Assembly (NCBI GenBank): GCA_030745285.1 | Contig: JASLOV010000159.1 | Location: 1 to 12,769, forward strand | Source: Dehalococcoidia bacterium | GTDB lineage: Bacteria; Chloroflexota; Dehalococcoidia; UBA2979 | DNA length: 12,769 bases | Direction of reading: 5' to 3' | Part shown: positions 6,464 through 12,769 of the stretch, piece after piece | Numbering within the stretch: position 1 is the first letter of the stretch | Layout of the letters: each line of letters starts with the position of its first letter | Position numbers and translations under genes: made by a program | The notes under the pieces: generated by a model | What the model was told of the DNA's origin: nothing | What the model saw: only the letters and a program-made list of their open reading frames with translations | Databases searched by the model: none

Positions 6464-7570
6464 ATGACGCCGGGAGCGGGCGAACACTACTTCCCGGGCC
6501 CAGACAGCGAGTGGGAGCATCGCGACGCCGCGGACCTCGGCATGGACGCTGCCGCCCTGGCCGAGGCGGTCTCCCACGCCGAGGCCAACGAGACACGCTG
6601 GCCGCGGGACGTCAGCCGCATGGTCGGCCGCGGTGAGAAACCGCCACACAACGAGATCCTCGGCCCGACCAGGGAGCGCGGTCCGACGAGCGGGCTGGTG
6701 GTGCGGCAGGGCTACATCGTCGCGCAGTGGGGTGACCCGGCCCGCGTCGATATGACCTTCAGCGCGACTAAGAGCTACCTCTCGACCGTGGCCGGGCTGG
6801 CCTTCGACCGTGGCCTGATCCGGGACACGCAAGACCTCGTGCGAGATTACGTCGATGACGGTGGGTTCGACCCGCCCCACAACTCCGCGATCCGCTGGGA
6901 GCACCTGCTGCAGCAGACCAGCGAGTGGGAGGGCACGCTCTTCGACAAGCCGGACCTGATCGACCGCAACCGCTCGGTCGGGGTCGATCCCGGCCTCGAG
7001 AAGGGCACGTTCCGCGAGCTGCAGGAGCCCGGCACGCACTACGAGTACAACGACGTGCGGGTGAATCGCCTTGGGCTCTGCCTGCTGCGGCTGTGGGGTG
7101 AGCCGTCCCCGGCAGTCCTGAAGCGCGAGCTGATGGACCCGATCGGGGCCTCCGAAAGCTGGCAATGGCACGGCTATCGCAACTCCTGGGTGGACGTGAA
7201 CGGCGAGCTGATGCAGTCCGTGTCGGGCGGCGCACACTGGGGCGGAGGGCTCTGGATCAGCACCTACGACCACGCCCGCTTCGGCTATCTGCTGATGCGG
7301 CGGGGCTGCTGGGGCGACCGGCAGTTGCTCTCCGAGGAATGGGTCGATCGCGCGACCACGCCGTCCGGGGCCAACCCCTCCTACGGCTACATGTGGTGGT
7401 TGAACACCGGCGGAACGCGTTACCCGGGCGCCTCCGAATCGATGTTCGCCGCGTCCGGCGCTGGCGGGAACGAGGTGGTGATCGACCCCGAGCACGAGCT
7501 CGTGATCACGGTGCGATGGGGCGGCGACAACCGCGGCGTCGTCGAGCGGGTGATGGCGGCGCTCAAGTAG
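6464..7570 (+). CDS. Serine hydrolase, class C beta-lactamase fold
   Basis: Ser-Lys-Tyr hydrolase of the beta-lactamase/esterase/6-aminohexanoate-dimer-hydrolase group, 368 residues. The nucleophile motif S-x-x-K is FSATKSYLS with Ser100 and Lys103. The general-base Tyr is most likely Tyr195 in THYEYNDVRVN, at the family's Y-x-N position. LLQQTSEWEGTLF (148-160) is the conserved helix and loop of this group, and SGAGGNEVVIDP near the C-terminus replaces the K-T-G-like strand. No signal peptide is seen, so a cytosolic enzyme acting on an internal ester, amide or lactam is more likely than a periplasmic beta-lactamase. The ATG follows the nitroreductase stop by 7 nt with a weak ribosome site, suggesting translational coupling. 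It is last in the plus-strand run. The substrate is unknown. Confidence 0.9.
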   Translation: MTPGAGEHYFPGPDSEWEHRDAADLGMDAAALAEAVSHAEANETRWPRDVSRMVGRGEKPPHNEILGPTRERGPTSGLVVRQGYIVAQWGDPARVDMTFSATKSYLSTVAGLAFDRGLIRDTQDLVRDYVDDGGFDPPHNSAIRWEHLLQQTSEWEGTLFDKPDLIDRNRSVGVDPGLEKGTFRELQEPGTHYEYNDVRVNRLGLCLLRLWGEPSPAVLKRELMDPIGASESWQWHGYRNSWVDVNGELMQSVSGGAHWGGGLWISTYDHARFGYLLMRRGCWGDRQLLSEEWVDRATTPSGANPSYGYMWWLNTGGTRYPGASESMFAASGAGGNEVVIDPEHELVITVRWGGDNRGVVERVMAALK

Positions 7571-7586
7571 CCCCGGCTTGCTGGTT

Positions 7587-7604
7587 GCTGGCTAGCTGGC
7601 CAGC
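7587..7604. terminator. Inverted repeat between convergent hydrolase and BKACE genes
   Basis: GCTGGC (7587-7592) pairs with GCCAGC (7599-7604) over a 6-nt loop that contains part of the BKACE stop codon. It lies between two genes whose ends are 21 nt apart and could end transcription from both sides. No T tract flanks it on either strand, so an intrinsic terminator is uncertain. Confidence 0.3.
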
Positions 7605-8512
7605 GGTGGCACGCCGAGCAGGCCGGCGGCCTGCTCGATCGTGGCGACCCGCCGTCCCGCCTGCTGCGCCATCGCCACCATCTCCTCGACCAGGTCCTTG
7701 TTCGTGGGCGTGCGGTCGCCCGTGTAGTCGTGGAAGTCCTCCAGCCCGACGCGCAGGTGGCCGCCTCGTTGCAGTGCCAGCCGTGGCAGCTCCGTCTCCG
7801 CCAGGTTGCCGCGCAGTACCGCGACCGACCAGGGCAGGTCGCAGCCCTCGAGCATTGCGAGGTAGGCGTCCAGACTCGTCTCGGTCGGCGGCATGCCGAA
7901 GGTGACGGTGCCGCGCTGCCGCAGCTCGGGCGGAGGTCCGCTGAAGTAGAGCCGGATCATCGCCCCCGGCGGCATCTGGCCCGACCAGTAGTAGGCGAGG
8001 ATGACGCGCAGGAAGCCCGGTTCGAAGACCGAGAAGTGCGGCGCCAGCTCTCGCTCGGCGCAGATGTCCATCTTCTGGCGGATCACCGCCGGGCTGTGGC
8101 TGTAGACGAACTCCGTCCGCGCCGGCAGGCCGGACTCGTCCGCCCCCACCAGGTTCACCGAGCCCGGGTCGACCGGGCCGATGCGCAGCCCGACCGAGTC
8201 GTCGAGCAGCGGCACGTGCCCCCATCGCCCTTCGAGGTCGGGCGCGCCGAAGCCGAAGGTCGGGTAGAGCAGGGCGTCGGGGTGCGCCTCCAGCACGGGA
8301 CGCCAGGCGGCGGCGTAGAAGTCGTGCCCGTTGAGGCCCGTCGCGCCGTCGCCCGGGTGGTTGTGGACGATCGAGGCGCCCGCGCGAATGCACGTCTCGA
8401 TGTCGGAAGCGACCTCCTCGATCGAGCGCGGCACGTTCGGCTGCGCCTCCTTGCGGGTGCCGCCGTTGATGGCGGCCTCGATGATCACCGGGCTGCCGTC
8501 GCTCACGGTCAT
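7592..8512 (-). CDS. Beta-keto acid cleavage enzyme (BKACE, DUF849 family)
   Basis: Zn-dependent TIM-barrel enzyme that condenses a beta-keto acid with acetyl-CoA and releases acetoacetate plus a new acyl-CoA; 306 residues, normal length. IIEAAINGG (10-18) is the N-terminal barrel strand. The metal motif H-x-H is at His50 and His52 in IVHNHPGDG, and the third ligand is probably Glu258 in LRVGLEDF. The usual Arg after the H-x-H (as in HLHVRD) is absent, so the subgroup differs from well-studied members. VATIEQAAGLLGVP near the end is the family's C-terminal signature. The ATG at 8510-8512 is chosen because conserved sequence begins there. The same frame stays open far upstream, but only as a shadow of the MFS gene. 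It lies 35 nt after the MFS stop, so they form one operon. The keto-acid substrate is unknown. Confidence 0.92.
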   Translation of the reverse strand: MTVSDGSPVIIEAAINGGTRKEAQPNVPRSIEEVASDIETCIRAGASIVHNHPGDGATGLNGHDFYAAAWRPVLEAHPDALLYPTFGFGAPDLEGRWGHVPLLDDSVGLRIGPVDPGSVNLVGADESGLPARTEFVYSHSPAVIRQKMDICAERELAPHFSVFEPGFLRVILAYYWSGQMPPGAMIRLYFSGPPPELRQRGTVTFGMPPTETSLDAYLAMLEGCDLPWSVAVLRGNLAETELPRLALQRGGHLRVGLEDFHDYTGDRTPTNKDLVEEMVAMAQQAGRRVATIEQAAGLLGVPPLAS

Positions 8513-8541
8513 CGGTGCCCCCCGTCCGCCCGCGTCAGTAT

Positions 8542-8556
8542 TACCCGTTACGGGTA
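8542..8556 (-). repeat. Perfect hairpin centred on the MFS stop codon
   Basis: TACCCG (8542-8547) and CGGGTA (8551-8556) flank the three bases of the MFS stop codon exactly, giving a 6-bp stem whose loop is the stop. It lies 30 nt upstream of the BKACE start in the transcript. It might mark an mRNA processing or stability site, or influence coupling between the two genes. No terminator tract follows. Confidence 0.4.
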
Positions 8557-9849
8557 GCGGTAGTCGCGAATCGCCGGGACGGCCCGCCAGATGGCAAACG
8601 TCGAGGCGAGTGCGAGCACCCCGCCGACCAGCATCGTCGTGCTGGCCCCGAACGCGCCCGACATCAGTCCGACCTCGAGCGTGCCGACGTTGTTTGCCGT
8701 CTGTGCCGCCGCTGACTGCACACTGCTGGCCCGACCCAGCATCTGCGGCGGCGTCGTGAGCTGCACGGTCGCCTGCCGCACGGTGACCGTGACGGCATCG
8801 GCCGCGCCGAGGCCGGCGATCACGATCGTGCCAGCGATCAGTGAGGTACTGAGGCCAAAGAGCAGCACGAGCAGGCCGTAGACGAAGCTGGCGTAGAGCA
8901 CGAGCATGCCCTTCGCGCGGTAACGGGCGAGGAAGAGTACCAGCACGCCGCCGGCGATCGCCCCCACGGAATTGGCCGCAGTGAGCAGGCCGACGGCGCC
9001 CGCGCCGCCGGCGAAGAGCTGGAACGCCAGCACCGGCAGGATCTGTCGGTAGAACGTCACCACCGTCACGCCGATGTCCAGCGCGTAGATGCCCGGCAGC
9101 AGCGCGTGTCCTCGTACGAAGCGCAGCCCCTCCCACGTCGCTGCCAGTACGGAACGGGGCGCCGACGGCGTCTCGGGCTTGCCGACCGCTCCGATCAGCA
9201 GCGGCAGGGCGACGCTCGGCGCGGCCACGATTGCCGCGGTCACGAAGGCGGCGGTGAGCCCGATGCCCTCCGCCACGACGGCGAACAGCAGCGGCGCAAT
9301 GACGGCCGCGACCTGCTGCATCACGTTGTTCGTCGTCACGGCGTGCACGATGTGAGAGCGCGGCACGACCATCGGTGTCAGCGCGTTGCGTGCCGGCTGG
9401 CCGAGCACGGCGCTGACCGCGGTGATGGCCGTGCCGAGGTAGATGTGCGCCGGCGTCAACCGGTCGCTGACGGCAAGCAGCGCGAGGACTGCCAGCACAG
9501 CGAAGGTGACGACCTCCATCGCCGCCATCAGCCGCCGCCGGTCGAGCCGGTCCGCCAGCGTGCCGCCGTAGAGCAGCGCCGGGAGCTGCATCACCAGCTG
9601 GACTGCGCCGAGCAGTCCGACTTGTTCGGCCGACCCGGTCTCCTCGAACAACCAGACCGCGGAGACGAGCAGCCGCAGCTGGCGGGTCGCGAACGAGCCC
9701 AGCGCGGCGAGCCAGAGCAGGCGGTAGTCGCGAAAACGAAAGGCGGCCCACGGCGGAACGTCGGCCCCTGCCTCGTCGGGTGGCGTTGCCTCGTCGGGCG
9801 AGGCCGTCTCATCGGGTGGATCTGAAGTCAGGGTGCCTCCGAGCGGCAC
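8548..9849 (-). CDS. MFS transporter, EntS-like MFS_3 family exporter
   Basis: Proton-driven inner-membrane transporter, 433 residues, the normal size for 12 membrane helices. WAAFRFRDYRLLWLAA (34-49) is the typical entry of this family, and GGTLADRLDRRRLM (95-108) is MFS motif A between helices 2 and 3. GQPARNALTPMVVP and the C-terminal half with LGRASSVQS are also typical of enterobactin-exporter-like proteins. The first 33 residues form an unusual acidic extension repeating P-D-E. The frame starts at GTG 9847-9849, where the ribosome site is poor. A GGAGG inside codons 4-5 precedes a CTG at 9829-9831, so the true start may be slightly downstream. It is first in an operon with BKACE. Export of a metabolite or toxin is likelier than import by family, but the cargo is unknown. 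Confidence 0.91.
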   Translation of the reverse strand: MPLGGTLTSDPPDETASPDEATPPDEAGADVPPWAAFRFRDYRLLWLAALGSFATRQLRLLVSAVWLFEETGSAEQVGLLGAVQLVMQLPALLYGGTLADRLDRRRLMAAMEVVTFAVLAVLALLAVSDRLTPAHIYLGTAITAVSAVLGQPARNALTPMVVPRSHIVHAVTTNNVMQQVAAVIAPLLFAVVAEGIGLTAAFVTAAIVAAPSVALPLLIGAVGKPETPSAPRSVLAATWEGLRFVRGHALLPGIYALDIGVTVVTFYRQILPVLAFQLFAGGAGAVGLLTAANSVGAIAGGVLVLFLARYRAKGMLVLYASFVYGLLVLLFGLSTSLIAGTIVIAGLGAADAVTVTVRQATVQLTTPPQMLGRASSVQSAAAQTANNVGTLEVGLMSGAFGASTTMLVGGVLALASTFAIWRAVPAIRDYRYP

Positions 9850-9856
9850 CTTACAC

Positions 9857-9870
9857 CAGCGTCACCGCTG
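9857..9870 (-). promoter_or_regulatory. Small hairpin with GNRA-type loop just upstream of the MFS start
   Basis: In the minus-strand RNA, CAGCG and CGCUG enclose the tetraloop GUGA, a stable GNRA type. The hairpin ends 7 nt before the GTG at 9847-9849, in the ribosome footprint. It could limit initiation there, or favour an initiation site a few codons downstream. The structure is read directly; the effect is inferred. Confidence 0.35.
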
Positions 9871-9876
9871 CGTAGC

Positions 9877-9909
9877 CCGCGACCTACCCCGGCCCGCCGG
9901 CGGTCGCGG
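9877..9909. promoter_or_regulatory. 8-bp inverted repeat in the divergent MFS/cyclase promoter (candidate operator)
   Basis: CCGCGACC (9877-9884) and GGTCGCGG (9902-9909) are perfect inverted arms with a 17-nt spacer, about two helical turns centre to centre. The right arm ends one base before the extended -10 element of the cyclase, so a bound protein would cover the -35 region. It also lies 28-60 nt upstream of the MFS start, so it could control both directions. No regulator gene is present in the window. Confidence 0.4.
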
Positions 9910-9910
9910 C

Positions 9911-9919
9911 TGCTATCAT
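9911..9919 (+). promoter_or_regulatory. Extended -10 promoter element for the cyclase gene
   Basis: TGC-TATCAT fits the extended -10 pattern TGn-TATAAT with one mismatch. It stands out in very GC-rich surroundings and would start transcription about 33 nt before the cyclase ATG. No -35 box is visible, as expected for an extended -10 promoter. The ribosome site GAGGA (9949-9953) lies 5 nt before the ATG. Confidence 0.45.
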
Positions 9920-9958
9920 CGCCGGCGCGACGGACGAACGAGCACAGCGAGGACAACG

Positions 9959-10873
9959 ATGGCCCTGGCCGACCGCACCCCCCCGACGGCTGAGCAGTAC
10001 GAGGCCTACCGCGAACGGTTCTCTAACTGGGGACGCTGGGGCGCTGACGACCAGCTGGGGACGCTCAACCACATCTCCGCCGAGACTCGCCGGGCCGCCG
10101 CGGCGCTAGTCGTCGAGGGGCGTACCGTCTCCTGCGCCAATCCGCTGGCGAGCACGCCGGGGCCGCGCAACCCGAACCCGGCGCAGCACTTCATGAACGT
10201 CGGGCCGGGCGGGGCGATGGACTACATCGGCGTTTCGTACCACGGCTTCGTGAACACGCACATCGACGCGCTCTGCCACATCTATGCGGAGGACGGTCAG
10301 CTCTACAACGGCCGGCCCGCGTCGGAGATCACGTCCGGCGGCGCACGCACCAATTCGGTCGACCACTGGCGCGCGGGTATCGTCACCCGCGGCGTGCTCT
10401 ACGACATCCCCGGGCTGCGCGATGCGCCGCATGTCGCGCTCGACGCGCCCGTCGAGGGCTGGGACCTCGAGGATGCCGCCGTGAAGGCGGGCGTCGAGCC
10501 CGCGCCGGGGGATGCGGTGCTGATCCGGTCCGGCGCTGGCCCGTTCTACGAAGCCAACCCCGGCCACCGCACGCCGTTCACCGACCCGACCCCGGGCGTC
10601 GCCGGCTCCGTGCTCGAGTACCTGCACGCCCACGACGCCTCGCTGCTAGGCTGGGACCTGCAGGAGGCGGCCGGCCAGGACCTGCCGGTGCGCATGCCGG
10701 TCCACCAGGTGGCGATCCCGTACATGGGCCTGCCGCTGCTCGACAATGCCAACCTCGAGGAGCTGACCGAGACCTGCGCGGAGCTTGGTCGCTGGGAATT
10801 TCAGCTCGTGATCGCGCCGCTCAACGTCGTGGGCGGCACCGGCTCGCCGGTCAACCCGGTCGCGGTCTTCTAG
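9959..10873 (+). CDS. Cyclase-family metal-dependent hydrolase (kynurenine formamidase-like)
   Basis: Metal-dependent amide or lactone hydrolase of the cyclase/KynB family, 304 residues. This fits the longer bacterial cyclase-like proteins rather than short KynB (about 210). The metal site matches H-x(5)-H-x-D-x(3)-H, with His95, His101, Asp103 and His107 in YHGFVNTHIDALCHIY; the usual H-x-G-T-H is altered to have Val-Asn before Thr. FSNWGRWGADDQLGTLNHIS (21-40) and the C-terminal PLNVVGGTGSPVNPVAVF are characteristic of this subgroup. The ATG at 9959 is chosen because of GAGGA 5 nt upstream and because conserved sequence starts soon after. The open frame extending to 9833 crosses the promoter region and is not coding. 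It is a single-gene unit, divergent from MFS/BKACE and convergent with the fused CoA-transferase, 21 nt away. Substrate unknown. Confidence 0.92.
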   Translation: MALADRTPPTAEQYEAYRERFSNWGRWGADDQLGTLNHISAETRRAAAALVVEGRTVSCANPLASTPGPRNPNPAQHFMNVGPGGAMDYIGVSYHGFVNTHIDALCHIYAEDGQLYNGRPASEITSGGARTNSVDHWRAGIVTRGVLYDIPGLRDAPHVALDAPVEGWDLEDAAVKAGVEPAPGDAVLIRSGAGPFYEANPGHRTPFTDPTPGVAGSVLEYLHAHDASLLGWDLQEAAGQDLPVRMPVHQVAIPYMGLPLLDNANLEELTETCAELGRWEFQLVIAPLNVVGGTGSPVNPVAVF

Positions 10874-10894
10874 CCCGCACGCTCCGGCCCAGCG

Positions 10895-12769
10895 CTAGCC
10901 CACGACCGGCGCGTCCGCGATCACGCCCGACGCTTCCAGCGCGTCGATCGCGTCTTCATCGAGCCCCGCCAGTTCCGAGAGCACCGCCCGGTTGTGCTCG
11001 CCGAAGCGCGGGGCCGGCCGCACACCCTCGAACGGGCGGCGCGCCAGGCGCCACACCGGGCGGGTGGTGAGGCAGACGCCGGCGTCAGCGTGATCGTAGC
11101 TCGGATAGAACCCGCGCGCGGCCAGGTGCTCATCGTGCACGAGCATGTAGGGCGAGAACACTGGCGAGGCCGCCACGCCGGCCGCCTGCAGCGCCGCCGC
11201 AGCCTCGGCCGGGTCGCGCTGCTGCGCCCAGTCGCCGATCACGGCGTCGATCGCCTGGCGTGCAGCGTGACGGCCCTCGACCCGGTCGTACTCGGCACGT
11301 TCGAGCCGGGCGTCTGCGATGACCGTGCGCAGCGCTCGCCATGCGTCGTCGCTGTCGACGGCGAGGGCCAGCCAAGTCTCCGTCAGCTCGGCGATCGGGT
11401 CGCCGGTCGGACCGATCACCGGCCGCGGCGCGCTGTCCTTGCCACGATAGACGTTGTGCGGCGCGAAGATCGGATCGTCGTTGCCAGTGCGGACGGGCAG
11501 GGGGCAGCCGGCCGACTCTGCGGCCATGAACTCGCCGATCAGGCCGATGATATTGTCACGCTGGGCGACGACGGAGTACGAACCGTCGCCGCTCTGCTCA
11601 CGCTTCAGCAGCGCCATCGCCACCGCGCCTGCGGCGGCGATGCCGGCCACCGGGTCGCCATACGAGATGCCGCTCTTGTGCGGTCCCTCGCCGTTATACC
11701 CCTGGAGCGCGACCAGCCCACCCATCTGCTCGATCGTCGGGCCGAAGCCGACGCGCTCGGCCTCCACGCCCTCGTGCCCGAAGCCGGGCATCGAGACGAT
11801 CACGAGCCGAGGGTTGACCGCGTGCAGGGCGGCCTCGTCGACGCCGAGCCGCTCGGCGACGCCGGAGCTCCAGTTCTCGATCACCACATCGGCCCGCTCG
11901 ACCATGCGCAGGAAGGCGGCGAGCCCCTCCTGCCGCGCCAGGTCGAGGGCGATGCCGCGCTTGTTGCGGTTGTATTCGTTGAAGTAGGCGGACTTGTTGT
12001 AACGCAGCGGGTCGGTCGGGTCGGGGGCGATGCCGCGCACCGCGTCCGGAAACGCGGGACCTTCGATGTGGACCACGTCCGCGCCCATGTCGGCCAGGAA
12101 TCGCGCCGCGAACGGCCCTGCCCACACCTGCGTGAGGTCCAGCACACGCGTGCCCGCAAGCGGGAGCTCCGCCACCCCGGAGGACAGCCCGGATGGCGGA
12201 TCCGACGGCGCCTCGTCCGCCTCGGACCGCGGGGAGGCCTCGGACCGCAGGGAGGGGAGAGAGGCCAGCACATCCGCCGTGTGTTCGCCGAGCAGGGGTG
12301 CGCGCCGCTGTTCGCCGCGGTCGCCGTCAAGAGCGATCGGGCCGGCCGGGAGCTGGTGGCGCCCGATTGTCGGGTGCTCGACCTCGGTCCAGAAGCCGCT
12401 CTCGACGAGCGGAGGCCACTCCAGCAGCTCACGCGGTGTGGGGATCATCGAGAAGGGCGCGCGGGCGGCGGCGGAAGCGTCGTAGATCTCGCTCGCGGTG
12501 CGGGCCGTCGTCCACTCCGTGACCAGCGCGACCAGTACGGCGTTGACGTCGGGGTCGAGGATCTGCCCGGCGAAGATGGGGTCGTCGATCAGCTCTGGAT
12601 GGCCGATGCAGCGATAGACGGACGGCGTCTGGCGCGCCATCGCGGCGACGCCGACGTGGCCGTCCGCGCAGGGGTAGATGCTCCAGACCGCGCGCCCCTG
12701 GTTGCCGGCCCGCGTCATGTCGCCCCCCCGCACCATCGCCGACGGCCCGTAGAACTCGAGCGCGGACGC
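10895..12769 (-). CDS. Tandem-fused CaiB/BaiF CoA-transferase (5' end cut by window edge)
   Basis: One polypeptide with two family III CoA-transferase units; 624 residues are visible and the full protein is probably about 800. The frame is open to the window edge, so the ATG at 12736 is internal. Visible residues 1-170 are the C-terminal half of unit 1 (SIYPCADGHVGVAAM, HPTIGRHQLPAGP, PLLGEHTADVL). A Ser/Glu/Pro linker follows at about 171-200. Unit 2 (about 202-624) shows RVLDLTQVWAGPFAARFLAD, NKRGIALDL, VIENWSSGVAERL and SMPGFG. Its catalytic Asp is expected in ISYGDPVAG (codon 11654-11656); unit 1's would lie beyond the edge. Family III enzymes normally act as interlocked dimers, so a fusion may give a one-chain pseudo-dimer, with either both or only one site active. 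The acid substrate is unknown. Confidence 0.93.
   Translation of the reverse strand, partial: ASALEFYGPSAMVRGGDMTRAGNQGRAVWSIYPCADGHVGVAAMARQTPSVYRCIGHPELIDDPIFAGQILDPDVNAVLVALVTEWTTARTASEIYDASAAARAPFSMIPTPRELLEWPPLVESGFWTEVEHPTIGRHQLPAGPIALDGDRGEQRRAPLLGEHTADVLASLPSLRSEASPRSEADEAPSDPPSGLSSGVAELPLAGTRVLDLTQVWAGPFAARFLADMGADVVHIEGPAFPDAVRGIAPDPTDPLRYNKSAYFNEYNRNKRGIALDLARQEGLAAFLRMVERADVVIENWSSGVAERLGVDEAALHAVNPRLVIVSMPGFGHEGVEAERVGFGPTIEQMGGLVALQGYNGEGPHKSGISYGDPVAGIAAAGAVAMALLKREQSGDGSYSVVAQRDNIIGLIGEFMAAESAGCPLPVRTGNDDPIFAPHNVYRGKDSAPRPVIGPTGDPIAELTETWLALAVDSDDAWRALRTVIADARLERAEYDRVEGRHAARQAIDAVIGDWAQQRDPAEAAAALQAAGVAASPVFSPYMLVHDEHLAARGFYPSYDHADAGVCLTTRPVWRLARRPFEGVRPAPRFGEHNRAVLSELAGLDEDAIDALEASGVIADAPVVG
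12219..12254 (-). repeat. 18-bp tandem duplication in the linker of the fused CoA-transferase
   Basis: Units 12219-12236 and 12237-12254 match at 17 of 18 bases. They encode SLRSEA and SPRSEA, in frame, within the Ser/Glu/Pro linker joining the two CaiB units. The repeat points to slippage that lengthens a flexible linker without disturbing the frame. Confidence 0.75.

Noticed and set aside
7592..9751. A 719-codon open frame running from within the MFS gene through BKACE, suggesting a fusion protein.
   Set aside because: Only the last 306 residues resemble a protein family. The upstream part is an Arg/Ala-rich alternate frame of the MFS gene, open because of high GC.
9833..9958. A longer N-terminus for the cyclase, starting upstream at 9833.
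   Set aside because: It would overlap the MFS start and cover the promoter and ribosome site at 9911-9953. The family's conserved sequence begins after the ATG at 9959.
12734..12736. ATG at 12736 as the true start of the fused CoA-transferase.
   Set aside because: The frame continues upstream to the edge with family-like sequence (ALEFYGPSAMVRGGD), so this Met is internal.
1..12769. Mobile element, CRISPR array or RNA gene hidden in the window.
   Set aside because: No transposase or integrase-like protein, no spaced direct-repeat array and no tRNA or rRNA-like segment was seen. All gaps are under 180 nt.

Overview
The window is GC-rich, tightly packed bacterial DNA. The start codons, spacing and TGA/TAG/TAA stops fit genetic code 11. 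A Tat-exported solute-binding lipoprotein with an acidic, Thr/Ala/Pro-rich linker, two CaiB/BaiF CoA-transferase genes (one a tandem fusion), a beta-keto-acid-cleavage enzyme, small nitroreductases and a cytosolic serine hydrolase together recall Chloroflexota of the Dehalococcoidia/SAR202 type. An actinobacterium cannot be excluded. This is inference from gene content; no marker gene is present.

Layout. (1) Positions 1-2914, minus strand: a peptide/nickel-type ABC importer operon. It holds a family 5 solute-binding protein gene (834-2737) and a DppB-type permease (1-759, cut by the window edge). The binding-protein gene has a good start, ribosome site and signal peptide but is broken by two in-frame stops and a one-base frameshift. 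The permease is clean over all 253 visible codons. (2) 2915-3865, minus: a choline-kinase/aminoglycoside-phosphotransferase-like kinase. (3) 3972-7570, plus: nitroreductase, CaiB/BaiF CoA-transferase, a second nitroreductase, and a class C beta-lactamase-fold serine hydrolase. (4) 9849-7592, minus: an MFS exporter followed by a BKACE (DUF849) enzyme, converging on the plus operon with a 21-nt gap. (5) 9959-10873, plus: a metal-dependent cyclase/hydrolase of the kynurenine-formamidase family, divergent from the MFS gene. (6) 10895-12769, minus: a tandem-fused CaiB/BaiF CoA-transferase, truncated at its 5' end by the window edge.

How it may work together. CoA-transferases activate carboxylic acids as CoA thioesters. 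BKACE enzymes convert a beta-keto acid plus acetyl-CoA into acetoacetate plus a new acyl-CoA. The cyclase and serine hydrolase could open amide, lactam or ester bonds, the nitroreductases are FMN redox enzymes, and the MFS and ABC systems move small molecules. A catabolic (scavenging) island for a small organic acid or amide is a reasonable reading, but the substrate cannot be read from the sequence.

No RNA gene, CRISPR array, insertion sequence or phage gene was recognised. The longest stretch without a gene is about 177 nt (2738-2914), so no gap exceeds 300 bases. Several short inverted repeats lie at functionally suggestive places: just before the permease start, at the MFS stop codon, and around the divergent MFS/cyclase promoter.
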